From assembly GCF_051401765.1 (NCBI RefSeq), contig NW_027480423.1, positions 4,154,001-4,218,000 on the forward strand: a stretch of DNA of 64,000 bases, read 5' to 3'. Every line of letters begins with the position of its first letter. Position 1 is the stretch's first letter. Of the stretch, positions 1 to 13,268 are shown in pieces. This DNA comes from Calliopsis andreniformis (taxonomy: Eukaryota; Arthropoda; Insecta; Hymenoptera; Andrenidae). A program made the translations under genes and the position numbers. Below the pieces are notes generated by a model. That model was not told the DNA's origin and made no database searches. It saw only the letters and a list, made by a program, of their open reading frames with translations.

Positions 1-2321
1 GGCAACCTAGGTTTCACTCCAGGGCGTTGCTCCACCAGATCGAATAGTTATGGCCTATGAAGTCAACGCCAGAAGCATAAAATACAATATAAATACAACA
101 GTTTTTCTATCATATAAAACGAATGATAGCAACCAGTGTGAAAGTTATGGTCATTTCTACCTTCCGCGCAATCTTGGCTTTACCCTAGGGCGTTGTTCCA
201 CCAGATGGAATAGTTAGGGCCTAAGAAGTCAACGCCAGAAGCATAAAACACGATATAAATACAACAGCTTTTCCATCGTACAAAACGAATAATTGCAACC
301 AGTGTGAAAGTTATGGTCCTTTCTACATTTCGAGCAACCTAGGCTTCACTCTAGGGCTTTGCTCCACCTGATCGAATAGTTAGGGCCTTAGAAGTCAACG
401 CCAGAAGCATAAAATACAATATAAATACTACAGCTTTTCCACCATATAACTAATAATTGGAACCAGTATGAAAGTTATGGTCATTTCTGCTTTCCGGACA
501 ACCTAGGCTTCACCCTAGGGCGTTGTTCCACCAGATGGAATAGTTAGGGCCTAAGAAGTCAACGCCAGAAGCGTAAAATACGATATAAAAACAACAGCTT
601 TTCCATCGTATAAAACAAATAATTGCAGCCAGTTTGATAGTGATGGTCATTTCTACGTACCGGGCAACCTAGGCTTCACACTAGTGCGTTGCTCCACCAG
701 ATCGAATAGTTAGGGCCTTAGAAGTCAACGCCCGAAGCATAAAATACAAAATAAATAAAACAGTTTTTCCATCGTATAAAACGAATAATTGCTACCAGTG
801 TGAAAGTTATGGTCATTTCTGCGTTCCGCGCAACCTGGGCTTTACCCTAGGTCGTTGTTCCACCAGATGGAATAGTCAGGGCCTTAGAAGTCAACGCCCG
901 AAGCATAAAATACAAAATAAATAGAACAGTTTTTCCATCGTATAAAACGAATAATTGCAACCAGTGTGAAAGTTATGGTCATTTCTACGTTCCGGGCAAC
1001 CTAGGCTTCCCCCTAGGGCGTTGCTCCAACAGATTGCATAGTTAGGGCCTTAGAAGTTAATGCCCGAAGCATAACATGCAGTAAAAATACAACAGCTTTT
1101 CCATCGTATAGCAGGAATAATTTGCAACCAGTGTGAAGGTTATGGTCGTATCAACGTTCCGGGCAACCTAGGCTTCACTGTAGGGCGTTGCTCCACCAGA
1201 TCGAAATGTTAGGGTCTAAGAAGTCAACGCCCGAAGCATAAAATACGATATAAATACAACAGCTTTTCCATCGTATAAAACGAATAATTTCAACCAGTGT
1301 GAAAGTTATGGTCATTTCTACGTTCCGGGCAACCTAGGCTTCACCCTAGGGCGTTGTTCCACCAGATCGAATAGTTAGGGCCTAAGAAGTCAACGCCAGA
1401 AGCATAAAATACAATATAAATACTACAGCTTTTCCACCATATAAAACGAATAATTGCAACCAGTGTGAAAGTTATGGTCATTTCTACGTTCCGGGCAACC
1501 TAGGCTGCACTCTAGGGCGTTGCTCCTCCAGATCGAATAGTTAGGGAATTAGAAGTCAACGCCCGAAACATAAAATACAAAATAAATAAAACAGCTTTTC
1601 TATCGTATAAAACGAAAAATTGCAAACAGTGTGAAAGATATGGACATTTCTACGATTCGGGCTACCTAGGCTTCACTCTATGGCGTTCTTCCACCACATC
1701 GAATAGCAACGGCCTCAGAAGTCAACGCCAGAAGCTTAAATACAATATACATATAACAGTTTTTCCATCGTATAAAACGAATAATAGCAACCAGTGTGAA
1801 AGTTATGGTCATTTCTACGATCCGGGCAACATAGGCTTCACTCTACGGCGATGCTCCACCATATCAAACAGTTAGCGCCTTAGAAGTCAACGCCCGAAGC
1901 ATAAAATACAAAATAAATAGAACGGTTTTTCCATTGTATAAAACGAATAATTGCTGCCAGTGTAAAAGTTATGGTCATTTCTACGTTCCGGGCAACCTAG
2001 GCTTCACCCTAGCGCGTTGTTCCACCAGATGGAATAGTTAGGGCCTAAGAAGTCAACGCCAGAAGCATAAAATACGATATAAATACAACAGCTTTTCCAT
2101 CGTATAAAACAAATAATTGCAACCAGTTTGATAGCGATGGTCATTTCTACGTACCGGACAACCTAGGCTTCACTCTAGGTCGTTGTTCCACCAGATCGAA
2201 TAGTTAGGGCCTTAGAAGTCAACGCCCGAAGCATAAAGTACAAAATAAATAGAACAGTTTTTCCATCGTATAAAACGAATAATTGCTACCAGTGTGAAAG
2301 TTATGGTCATTTCTACGTTCG
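1..2321 (+). repeat. HOR block 1, 14 monomers
   Basis: This block begins with a monomer marked by TTTCACTCCAGGG and runs through distinguishable monomer types here named M1-M14. Examples are M2 (CGCGCAATCTTGG), M3 (CATTTCGAGCAACC with a GGGCTTTGC motif), M5 (CACACTAGTGCG), M6 (CGCAACCTGGGC), M7 (CTTCCCCCTAGGG), M8 (CACTGTAGGG), M10 (GGCTGCACTC), M11 (GATTCGGGCTACC), M12 (CGGGCAACATAGGC), M13 (CCCTAGCGCG) and M14 (TACCGGACAACC). The same order restarts at 2322. Length is 14x166 minus 3. One internal monomer (M3, near 445) has lost two A residues. Confidence 0.9.
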
Positions 2322-4807
2322 GGCAACCTAGGTTTCACTCCAGGGCGTTGCTCCACCAGATCGAATAGTTACGGCCTATGAAGTCAACGCCAGAAGCATA
2401 AAATACAATATAAATACAACAGTTTTTCTATCATATAAAACGAATGATAGCAACCAGTGTGAAAGTTATGGTCATTTCTACCTTCCGCGCAATCTTGGCT
2501 TTACCCTAGGGCGTTGTTCCACCAGATGGAATAGTTAGGGCCTAAGAAGTCAACGCCAGAAGCATAAAACACGATATAAATACAACAGCTTTTCCATCGT
2601 ATAAAACGAATAATTGCAACCAGTGTGAAAGTTATGGTCCTTTCTACATTTCGAGCAACCTAGGCTTCACTCTAGGGCTTTGCTCCACCTGATCGAATAG
2701 TTAGGGCCTTAGAAGTCAACGCCAGAAGCATAAAATACAATATAAATACTACAGCTTTTCCACCATATAACGAATAATTGGAACCAGTATGAAAGTTATG
2801 GTCATTTCTGCTTTCCGGACAACCTAGGCTTCACCCTAGGGCGTTGTTCCACCAGATGGAATAGTTAGGGCCTAAGAAGTCAACGCCAGAAGCGTAAAAT
2901 ACGATATAAAAACAACAGCTTTTCCATCGTATAAAACAAATAATTGCAGCCAGTTTGATAGTGATGGTCATTTCTACGTACCGGGCAACCTAGGCTTCAC
3001 ACTAGTGCGTTGCTCCACCAGATCGAATAGTTAGGGCCTTAGAAGTCAACGCCCGAAGCATAAAGTATAAAATAAATAGAACAGTTTTTCCATCGTATAA
3101 AACGAATAATTGCTACCAGTGTGAAAGTTATGGTCACTTCTACTTTCCGGGCAACCTAGACTTCACCCTAGGGCGTTGATCCACCAGATGGAATAGTTAG
3201 GGCCTCAGAAGTCAACGCCAGAAGCGTAAAATACGATATAAAAACAACAGCTTTTCCATCGTATAAAACAAATAATTGCAGCCAGTGTGAAAGTTATGGT
3301 CATTTCTACATTCCGAGCAACCTAGGCTTCACTCTAGGGCGTTGCTCCAACAGATTGAATAGTTAGGGCCTTAGAAGTCAACGCCCGAAGCATAAAATGC
3401 AATAAAAATACAACAGTTTTCCCATCGTATAACAGGATTAATTGCAACCAGTTTGAAAGTGATGGTCATTTCTACGTTCCGGTCCACCTAGGCTTCACTC
3501 TAGGGCGCTGCTTCACTAGATTGAATAGCTAGGGCCATAGAAGGCAACGCCAAAAGCATAAAATACAATATAAATACAACAGTTTTTCCATCGTGTAAAA
3601 CGCATAATTGCAACCAGTGTGAAAGCTATGGTCATTTCTACGATCCGGGCAACATAGGCTTCACTCTACGGCGATGCTCCACCATATCAAACAGTTAGCG
3701 CCTTAGAAGTCAACGCCCGAAGCATAAAATACGATATAAATACAACAGCTTTTCCATCGTATAAAACGAATAATTTCAACCAGTGTGAAAGTTATGGTCA
3801 TTTCTACGTTCCGGGCAACCTAGGCTTCACCCTAGGGCGTTGTTCCACCAGATCGAATAGTTAGGGCCTAAGAAGTCAACGCCAGAAGCATAAAATACAA
3901 TATAAATACTACAGCTTTTCCACCATATAAAACGAATAATTGCAACCAGTGTGAAAGTTATGGTCATTTCTACGTTCCGGGCAACCTAGGCTGCACTCTA
4001 GGGCGTTGCTCCTCCAGATCGAATAGTTAGGGAATTAGAAGTCAACGCCCGAAACATAAAATACAAAATAAATAAAACAGCTTTTCTATCGTATAAAACG
4101 AAAAATTGCAAACAGTGTGAAAGATATGGACATTTCTACGATTCGGGCTACCTAGGCTTCACTCTATGGCGTTCTTCCACCACATCGAATAGCAACGGCC
4201 TCAGAAGTCAACGCCAGAAGCTTAAATACAATATACATATAACAGTTTTTCCATCGTATAAAACGAATAATAGCAACCAGTGTGAAAGTTATGGTCATTT
4301 CTACGATCCGGGCAACATAGGCTTCACTCTACGGCGATACTCCACCATATCAAACAGTTAGCGCCTTAGAAGTCAACGCCCGAAGCATAAAATACAAAAT
4401 AAATAGAACGGTTTTTCCATTGTATAAAACGAATAATTGCTGCCAGTGTAAAAGTTATGGTCATTTCTACGTTCCGGGCAACCTAGGCTTCACCCTAGCG
4501 CGTTGTTCCACCAGATGGAATAGTTAGGGCCTAAGAAGTCAACGCCAGAAGCATAAAATACGATATAAATACAACAGCTTTTCCATCGTATAAAACAAAT
4601 AATTGCAACCAGTTTGATAGCGATGGTCATTTCTACGTACCGGACAACCTAGGCTTCACTCTAGGTCGTTGTTCCACCAGATCGAATAGTTAGGGCCTTA
4701 GAAGTCAACGCCCGAAGCATAAAGTACAAAATAAATAGAACAGTTTTTCCATCGTATAAAACGAATAATTGCTACCAGTGTGAAAGTTATGGTCATTTCT
4801 ACGTTCG
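2322..4807 (+). repeat. HOR block 2, 15 monomers, variant of block 1
   Basis: M1-M5 and M9-M14 repeat block 1 in the same order with few differences. The three central monomers M6-M8 of block 1 are absent. Four other monomers take their place (about 3060-3720): one with CCTAGACTTC, one with TCCAACAGATTG, one with the GGTCCACC variant, and one carrying the M12 motif CAACATAGGC a second time. The block opens with TACGTTCGGGC, a one-base deletion relative to TACGTTCCGGGC. Confidence 0.85.
3337..3386. other. Inverted repeat (8-bp arms, 34-bp loop), example of a recurring dyad
   Basis: GGGCGTTG at 3337-3344 is the exact reverse complement of CAACGCCC at 3379-3386, with 34 bases between. Monomers ending in CAACGCCCG have 8-bp arms and monomers with CAACGCCAG have 7-bp arms. 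A large subfamily reads GTGAACGCC and loses one pair. The spacing is set by the monomer and so recurs through the array. It could be a stem or a dyad protein-binding site, or chance. No function is shown. Confidence 0.6.
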
Positions 4808-5801
4808 GGCAACCTAGGTTTCACTCCAGGGCGTTGCTCCACCAGATCGAATAGTTACGGCCTATGAAGTCAACGCCAGAAGCATAAAATACAATATAAA
4901 TACAACAGTTTTTCTATCATATAAAACGAATGATAGCAACCAGTGTGAAAGTTATGGTCATTTCTACCTTCCGCGCAATCTTGGCTTTACCCTAGGGCGT
5001 TGTTCCACCAGATGGAATAGTTAGGGCCTAAGAAGTCAACGCCAGAAGCATAAAACACGATATAAATACAACAGCTTTTCCATCGTATAAAACGAATAAT
5101 TGCAACCAGTGTGAAAGTTATGGTCCTTTCTACATTTCGAGCAACCTAGGCTTCACTCTAGGGCTTTGCTCCACCTGATCGAATAGTTAGGGCCTTAGAA
5201 GTCAACGCCAGAAGCATAAAATACAATATAAATACTACAGCTTTTCCACCATATAACGAATAATTGGAACCAGTATGAAAGTTATGGTCATTTCTGCTTT
5301 CCGGACAACCTAGGCTTCACCCTAGGGCGTTGTTCCACCAGATGGAATAGTTAGGGCCTAAGAAGTCAACGCCAGAAGCGTAAAATACGATATAAAAACA
5401 ACAGCTTTTCCATCGTATAAAACAAATAATTGCAGCCAGTTTGATAGTGATGGTCATTTCTACGTACCGGGCAACCTAGGCTTCACACTAGTGCGTTGCT
5501 CCACCAGATCGAATAGTTAGGGCCTTAGAAGTCAACGCCCGAAGCATAAAGTATAAAATAAATAGAACAGTTTTTCCATCGTATAAAACGAATAATTGCT
5601 ACCAGTGTGAAAGTTATGGTCACTTCTACTTTCCGGGCAACCTAGACTTCACCCTAGGGCGTTGATCCACCAGATGGAATAGTTAGGGCCTAAGAAGTCA
5701 ACGCCAGAAGCATAAAATACAATATAAATACAACAGTTCTTCCATTGTATAAAACGAATAATTGCTACCAGTGTAAAAGTTATGGTCATTTCTACGTTCC
5801 G

Positions 5802-5967
5802 GGCAACCTAGGCTTCACACTAGGGCGTTGTTCCACCAGATCGAATAGTTAGGGCCTAAGAAGTGAACGCCAGAAGCATAAAATACAATATAAATACAAC
5901 AGTTTTTCCATCGTATAAAACGAATAATTGCAACCAGTGTGAAAGTTATGGTCATTTCTACATTCCG
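5802..5967 (+). repeat. Reference satellite monomer, exactly 166 bp
   Basis: This monomer is close to the window consensus and is given as a reference for numbering, taking the first G of GGCAAC as position 1. In order it shows CCTAGG at about 6-11, a second CTAG 12 bp further on, GGGCGTTG at 22-29, the CCACCAGATCGAATAG block, TTAGGGCC, the ACGCCAGAAGCATAAAA block, TATAAATA at 88-95, a five-T tract followed by CCATCG, TATAAAA at 113-119, and then the AATTGCAACCAGTG and TCATTTCTAC blocks. It carries the GTGAACGCC variant, so the dyad seen in other monomers is imperfect here. Confidence 0.95.
5889..5920 (+). promoter_or_regulatory. Paired TATA-like motifs, example of a recurring element
   Basis: TATAAATA at 5889-5896 and TATAAAA at 5914-5920 lie 25 bp apart in the AT-rich half of the monomer. 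TATAAAA recurs in most monomers. TATAAATA is present where the monomer reads ACAATATAAATAC or ACGATATAAATAC, and is lost in the ACAAAATAAATAG and GCAATAAAAATAC families. Both match the eukaryotic TATA-box consensus, but an AT-rich repeat will contain such strings by chance. Promoter activity is not shown. Confidence 0.25.
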
Positions 5968-8458
5968 AGCAACCTAGGCTTCACTCTAGGGCGTTGCTCC
6001 AACAGATTGAATAGTTAGGGCCTTAGAAGTCAACGCCCGAAGCATAAAATGCAATAAAAATACAACAGTTTTCCCATCGTATAACAGGATTAATTGCAAC
6101 CAGTTTGAAAGTGATGGTCATTTCTACGTTCCGGGCCACCTAGGCTTCACTCTAGGGCGCTGCTCCACTAGATTGAATAGCTAGGGCCATAGAAGTCAAC
6201 GCCAAAAGCATAAAATACAATATAAATACAACAGTTCTTCCATTGTATAAAACGAATAATTGCTACCAGTGTAAAAGTTATGGTCATTTCTACGTTCCGG
6301 GCAACCTAGGCTTCACCCTAGGGCGTTGTTCCACCAGATCGAATAGTTAGGGCTTAAGAAGTGAACGCCAGAAGCATAAAATACAATATAAATACAACAG
6401 TTTTTCCATCGTATAAAACGAATAATTGCAACCAGTGTGAAAGTTATGGTCGTTTCTACGTTCCGGGCAACCTAGGCTTCCCCCTAGGGCGTTGCTCCAA
6501 CAGATTGCATAGTTAGGGCCTTAGAAGTTAATGCCCGAAGCATAACATGCAGTAAAAATACAACAGTTTTTCCATCGTATAGCAGGAATAATTTGCAACC
6601 AGTGTGAAGGTTATGGTCGTATCTACGTTCCGGGCAACCTAGGCTTCACTGTAGGGCGTTGCTCCAACAGGTTGAATAGTTAGGGCCTTAGAAGTCAACG
6701 CCCGAAACATAAAATACAAAATAAATAAAACAGTTTTTCTATCGTATAAAACGAAAAATTGCAAACAGTGTGAAAGATATGGACATTTCTACGTACCGGG
6801 CAACCTAGGCTTCACACTAGGGCGTTGCTCCACCAGATCGAATAGTTAGGGCCTTAGAAGTCAACGCCCGAAGCATAAAGTATAAAATAAATAGAACCGT
6901 TTTTCCATCGTATAAAACGAATAATTGCTACCAGTGTGAAAGTTATGGTCACTTCTACTTTCCGGGCAACCTAGACTTCACCCTAGGGCGTTGTTCCACC
7001 AGATGGAAAAGTTAGGGCCTAAGAAGTCAACGCCAGAAGCATAAACTACGATATAAATACAACAGCATTTCCATCGTATAAAACGAATAATTGCAACCAG
7101 TGTGAAAGTTATGGTCATTTCTACTTTCCCGGCAACCTAGGCTTCACCCTAGGGCGTTGTTCCACCAGATCGAATAGTTAGGGCCCAAGAAGTCAACGCC
7201 AGAAGCATAAAATACAATATAAATATAACAGTCTTTCCATCGTATAAAACGAAAGATAGCAACCAGTGTGAAAGTTATGGTCATTTCTACGTTCCGGGCA
7301 ATCTAGGCTTCACTCTAGGGCGTTGCTGCACCAGGTCGTATAGTTAGGGCCTCAGAAGTCAACGCCCGAAGCATAAAATACAAAATAAATAAAACAGTTT
7401 TTCCATCGTATAAAACGAATAATTGCTACCAGTGTGAAAGTTATGGTCATTTCTGCGTTCCGCGCAACCTGGGCTTTACCCTAGGTCGTTGTTCCACCAG
7501 ATGGAATAGTCAGGGCCTTACAAGTCAACGCCCGAAGCATAAAATACAAAATAAATAGAACAGTTTTTCCATCGTATAAAACGAATAATTGCAACCAGTG
7601 TGAAAGTTATGGTCATTTCTACGTTCCGGGCAACCTAGGCTTCCCCCTAGGGCGTTGCTCCAACAGATTGCATAGTTAGGGCCTTAGAAGTTAATGCCCG
7701 AAGCATAACATGCAGTAAAAATACAACAGTTTTTCCATCGTATAGCAGGAATAATTTGCAACCAGTGTGAAGGTTATGGTCGTATCTACGTTCCGGGCAA
7801 CCTAGGCTTCACTGTAGGGCGTTGCTCCACCAGATCGAAATGTTAGGGTCTAAGAAGTCAACGCCCGAAGCATAAAATACGATATAAATACAACAGCTTT
7901 TCCATCGTATAGAACGAATAATTGCAACCAGTGTGAAAGTTATGGTCCTTTCTACATTTCGAGCAACCTAGGCTTCACTCTAGGGCTTTCCTCCACCTGA
8001 TCGAATAGTTAGGGCCTTAGAAGTCAACGCCAGAGGCATAAAATACAATATAAATACTACAGCTTTTCCACCATATAAAACGAATAATTGCAACCAGTAT
8101 GAAAGTTATGGTCATTTCTGCTTTCCGGGCAACCTAGGCTTCACCCTAGGGCGTTGTTCCACCAGATGGAATAGATAGGGCCTAAGAAGTCAACGCCAGA
8201 TGCATAAAATACGATATAAAAACAACAGCTTTTCCATCGTATAAAACAAATAATTGCAGCCAGTTTGATAGTGATGGTCATTTCTACGTACCGGGCAACC
8301 TAGGCTTCACTCTAGGGCGTTGTTCCACCAGATCGAATAGTTAGGGCCTTAGAAGTCAACGCCAGAAGCATAAAGTACAAAATAAATAGAACAGTTTTTC
8401 CATCGTATAAAACGAATAATTGCTACCAGTGTGAAAGTTATGGTCATTTCTACGTTCG

Positions 8459-11400
8459 GGCAACCTAGGTTTCACTCCAGGGCGTTGCTCCACCAGATCG
8501 AATAGTTACGGCCTATGAAGTCAACGCCAGAAGCATAAAATACAATATAAATACAACAGTTTTTCAATCATATAAAACGAATGATAGCAACCAGTGTGAA
8601 AGTTATGGTCATTTCTACCTTCCGCGCAATCTTGGCTTTACCCTAGGGCGTTGTTCCACCAGATGGAATAGTTAGGGCCTAAGAAGTCAACGCCAGAAGC
8701 ATAAAACACGATATAAATACAACAGCTTTTCCATCGAATAAAACGAATAATAGCAACCAGTGTGAAAGTTATGGTCCTTTCTACATTTCGAGCAACCTAG
8801 GCTTCCCTCTAGGGCTTTGCTCCACCTGATCGAATAGTTAGGGCCTTAGAAGTCAACGCCAGATGCATAAAATACAATATAAATACTACAGCTTTTCCAC
8901 CATATAAAACGAATAATTGCAACCAGTGTGAAAGTTATGGTCATTTCTACGTTCCTGGCAACCTAGGCTGCACTCTAGGGCGTTGCTCCTCCAGATCGAA
9001 TAGTTAGGGAATTAGAAGTCAACGCCCGAAACATAAAATACAAAATAAATAAAACAGCTTTTCTATCGTATAAAACGAAAAATTGCAAACAGTGTGAAAG
9101 ATATGGAGATTTCTACGATTCGGGCTACCTAGGCTTCACTCTATGGCGTTCTTCCACCACATCGAATAGCAACGGCCTCAGAAGTCAACGCCAGAAGCTT
9201 AAATACAATATACATATAACAGTTTTTCCATCGTATAGAACGAATAATAGCAACCAGTGTGAAAGTTATGGTCATTTCTACGATCCGGGCAACATAGGCT
9301 TCACTCTACGGCGATGCTCCACCATATCAAACAGTTAGCGCCTTAGAAGTCAACGCCCGAAGCATAAAATACAAAATAAATAGAACGGTTTTTCCATTGT
9401 ATAAAACGAATAATTGCTGCCAGTGTAAAAGTTATGGTCATTTCTACGTTCCGGGCAACCTAGGCTTCACCCTAGCGCGTTGTTCCACCAGATGGAATAG
9501 TTAGGGCCTAAGAAGTCAACGCCAGAAGCATAAAATACGATATAAATACAACAGCTTTTCCATCGTATAAAACAAATAATTGCAACCAGTTTGATAGCGA
9601 TGGTCATTTCTACGTACCGGACAACCTAGGCTTCACTCTAGGTCGTTGTTCCACCAGATCGAATAGTTAGGGCCTTAGAAGTCAACGCCCGAAGCATAAA
9701 GTACAAAATAAATAGAACAGTTTTTCCATCGTATAAAACGAATAATTGCTACCAGTGTGAAAGTTATGGTCATTTCTACGTTCGGGCAACCTAGGCTTCA
9801 CTCTAGGCCGTTGTTCCACCAGATCGAATAGTTACGGCCTATGAAGTCAACGCCAGAAGCATAAAATACAATATAAATACAACAGTTTTTCTATCATATA
9901 AAACGAATGATAGCAACCAGTGTGAAAGTTATGGTCATTTCTACGTTCCGGGCAACGTAGGCTGCACTCTAGGGCGTTGGTCCACCAGATCGAATAGTTA
10001 GGGCCTTAGAAGTCAACGCCCGAAGCATAAAGTACAAAATAAATAGAACAGTTTTTCCATCGTATAAAACGAATAATTGCTACCAGTGTGAAAGTTATGG
10101 TTATTTCTACGTTCCGGGCAACCTAGGTTTCACTCCAGGGCGTTGCTCCACCAGATCGAAAAGTTACGACCTATGAAGTCAACGCCAGAAGCATAAAATA
10201 CAATATAAATAAAACAGTTTTTCTATCATATAAAACGAATGATAGCAACCAGTGTGAAAGTTATGGTCATTTCTACCTTCCGCGCAATCTTGGCTTTACC
10301 CTAGGGCGTTGTTCCACCAGATGGAATAGTTAGGGCCTAAGAAGTCAACGCCAGAAGCATAAAACACGATATAAATACAACAGCTTTTCCATCGTATAAA
10401 ACGAATAATTGCAACCAGTGTGAAAGTTATGGTCCTTTCTACATTTCGAGCAACCTAGGCTTCACTCTAGGGCTTTGCTCCACCTGATCGAATAGTTAGG
10501 GCCTTAGAAGTCAACGCCAGAGGCATAAAATACAATATAAATACTACAGCTTTTCCACCATATAAAACGAATAATTGCAACCAGTATGAAAGTTATGGTC
10601 ATTTCTGCTTTCCGGGCAACCTAGGCTTCACCCTAGGGCGTTGTTCCACCAGATGGAATAGATAGGGCCTAAGAAGTCAACGCCAGAAGCATAAACTACG
10701 ATATAAATACAACAGCATTTCCATCGTATAAAACGAATAATTGCAACCAGTGTGAAAGTTATGGTCATTTCTACTTTCCCGGCAACCTAGGCTTCACCCT
10801 AGGGCGTTGTTCCACCAGATCGAATAGTTAGGGCCCAAGAAGTCAACGCCAGAAGCATAAAATACAATATAAATATAACAGTCTTTCCATCGTATAAAAC
10901 GAAAGATAGCAACCAGTGTGAAAGTTATGGTCATTTCTACGTTCCGGGCAATCTAGGCTTCACTCTAGGGCGTTGCTGCACCAGGTCGTATAGTTAGGGC
11001 CTCAGAAGTCAACGCCCGAAGCATAAAATACAAAATAAATAAAACAGTTTTTCCATCGTATAAAACGAATAATTGCTACCAGTGTGAAAGTTATGGTCAT
11101 TTCTGCGTTCCGCGCAACCTGGGCTTTACCCTAGGTCGTTGTTCCACCAGATGGAATAGTCAGGGCCTTAGAAGTCAACGCCCGAAGCATAAAATACAAA
11201 ATAAATAGAACAGTTTTTCCATCGTATAAAACGAATAATTGCAACCAGTGTGAAAGTTATGGTCATTTCTACGTTCCGGGCAACCTAGGCTTCCCCCTAG
11301 GGCGTTGCTCCAACAGATTGCATAGTTAGGGCCTTAGAAGTTAATGCCCGAAGCATAACATGCAGTAAAAATACAACAGTTTTTCCATCGTATAGCACGA

Positions 11401-11942
11401 ATAATTTGCAACCAGTGTGAAGGTTATGGTCGTATCTACGTTCCGGGCAACCTAGGCTTCACTGTAGGGCGTTGCTTCACCAGATCGAAATGTTAGGGTC
11501 TAAGAAGTCAACGCCCGAAGCATAAAATACGATATAAATACAACAGCTTTTCCATCGTATAAAACGAATAATTTCAACCAGTGTGAAAGTTATGGTCATT
11601 TCTACGTTCCGGGCAACCTAGGCTTCACCCTAGGGCGTTGTTCCACCAGATCGAATAGTTAGGGCCTAAGAAGTGAACGCCCGAAGCATAAAATATAAAA
11701 TAAATAGAACAGTTTTTCCATCGTATAAAACGAAAAATTGCTACCAGTGTGAAAGTTATGGTCATTTCTACTTTCCGGGCAACCTAGGCTTCACCCTAGG
11801 CCGTTGTTCCACCAGATCGAATAGTTAGGGCCTAAGAAGTGAACGCCAGAAGCATAAAATACAATATAAATACAACAGTTTTTCCATCGTATAAAACGAA
11901 TAATTGCTACCAGTGTGAAAGTTATGGTCATTTCTACGTTCG
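8459..11942 (+). repeat. HOR block 4, 21 monomers
   Basis: The order begins M1, M2, M3 and then jumps directly to M10-M14 (about 8960-9780), skipping M4-M9. A new M1-M2-M3 run begins near 10118, preceded by GGTTATTTCTACGTTCC and without the one-base deletion found in the other M1 copies here. AAACTACGATATAAATAC-type monomers and M6-M8 (about 11115-11610) follow. It is best read as two fused partial blocks. Confidence 0.8.
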
Positions 11943-13268
11943 GGCAACCTAGGTTTCACTCCAGGGCGTTGCTCCACCAGATCGAATAGTTACGGCCTAT
12001 GAAGTCAACGCCAGAAGCATAAAATACAATATAAATACAACAGTTTTTCAATCATATAAAACGAATGATAGCAACCAGTGTGAAAGTTATGGTCATTTCT
12101 ACCTTCCGCGCAATCTTGGCTTTACCCTAGGGCGTTGTTCCACCAGATGGAATAGTTAGGGCCTAAGAAGTCAACGCCAGAAGCATAAAACACGATATAA
12201 ATACAACAGCTTTTCCATCGTATAAAACGAATAATAGCAACCAGTGTGAAAGTTATGGTCCTTTCTACATTTCGAGCAACCTAGGCTTCCCTCTAGGGCT
12301 TTGCTCCACCTGATCGAATAGTTAGGGCCTGAGAAGTCAACGCCAGAGGCATAAAATACAATATAAATACTACAGCTTTTCCACCATATAAAACGAATAA
12401 TTGCAACCAGTGTGAAAGTTATGGTCATTTCTACGTTCCGGGCAACCTAGGCTGCACTCTAGGGCGTTGCTCCTCCAGATCGAATAGTTAGGGAATTAGA
12501 AGTCAACGCCCGAAACATAAAATACAAAATAAATAAAACAGCTTTTCTATCGTATAAAACGAAAAATTGCAAACAGTGTGAAAGATATGGAGATTTCTAC
12601 GATTCGGGCTACCTAGGCTTCACTCTATGGCGTTCTTCCACCACATCGAATAGCAACGGCCTCAGAAGTCAACGCCAGAAGCTTAAATACAATATACATA
12701 TAACAGTTTTTCCATCGTATAAAACGAATAATAGCAACCAGTGTGAAAGTTATGGTCATTTCTACGATCCGGGCAACATAGGCTTCACTCTACGGCGATG
12801 CTCCACCATATCAAACAGTTAGCGCCTTAGAAGTCAACGCCCGAAGCATAAAATACAAAATAAATAGAACGGTTTTTCCATTGTATAAAACGAATAATTG
12901 CTGCCAGTGTAAAAGTTATGGTCATTTCTACGTTCCGGGCAACCTAGGCTTCACCCTAGCGCGTTGTTCCACCAGATGGAATAGTTAGGGCCTAAGAAGT
13001 CAACGCCAGAAGCATAAAATACGATATAAATACAACAGCTTTTCCATCGTATAAAACAAATAATTGCAACCAGTTTGATAGCGATGGTCATTTCTACGTA
13101 CCGGACAACCTAGGCTTCACTCTAGGTCGTTGTTCCACCAGATCGAATAGTTAGGGCCTTAGAAGTCAACGCCCGAAGCATAAAGTACAAAATAAATAGA
13201 ACAGTTTTTCCATCGTATAAAACGAATAATTGCTACCAGTGTGAAAGTTATGGTCATTTCTACGTTCG
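11943..13268 (+). repeat. HOR block 5, 8 monomers (M1-M3 joined to M10-M14)
   Basis: This is the shortest member of the series, 8x166 minus 2. It carries the same M3-to-M10 jump as block 4, so the two share one deletion event or one conversion. The M3/M10 part (about 12171-12470) recurs at 23124-23424, with matching TTCCCTCTAGGGC and GGCCTGAGAAG variants. Confidence 0.85.

Larger units (their letters stand above)
4808..8458 (+). repeat. HOR block 3, 22 monomers
   Basis: The block starts with M1-M5 as in blocks 1 and 2, then continues with about ten monomers of other types. These include TCCAACAGGTTG near 6665 followed by CGAAACATAAAATAC, and the AAACTACGATATAAATAC type near 7045. M6, M7 and M8 then reappear at about 7470, 7636 and 7802, followed by M3/M4/M5-like monomers. 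The length is 22x166 minus 1. The stretch 6.66-7.86 kb recurs at 50.4-51.6, 59.7 and 62.4 kb. Confidence 0.8.
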
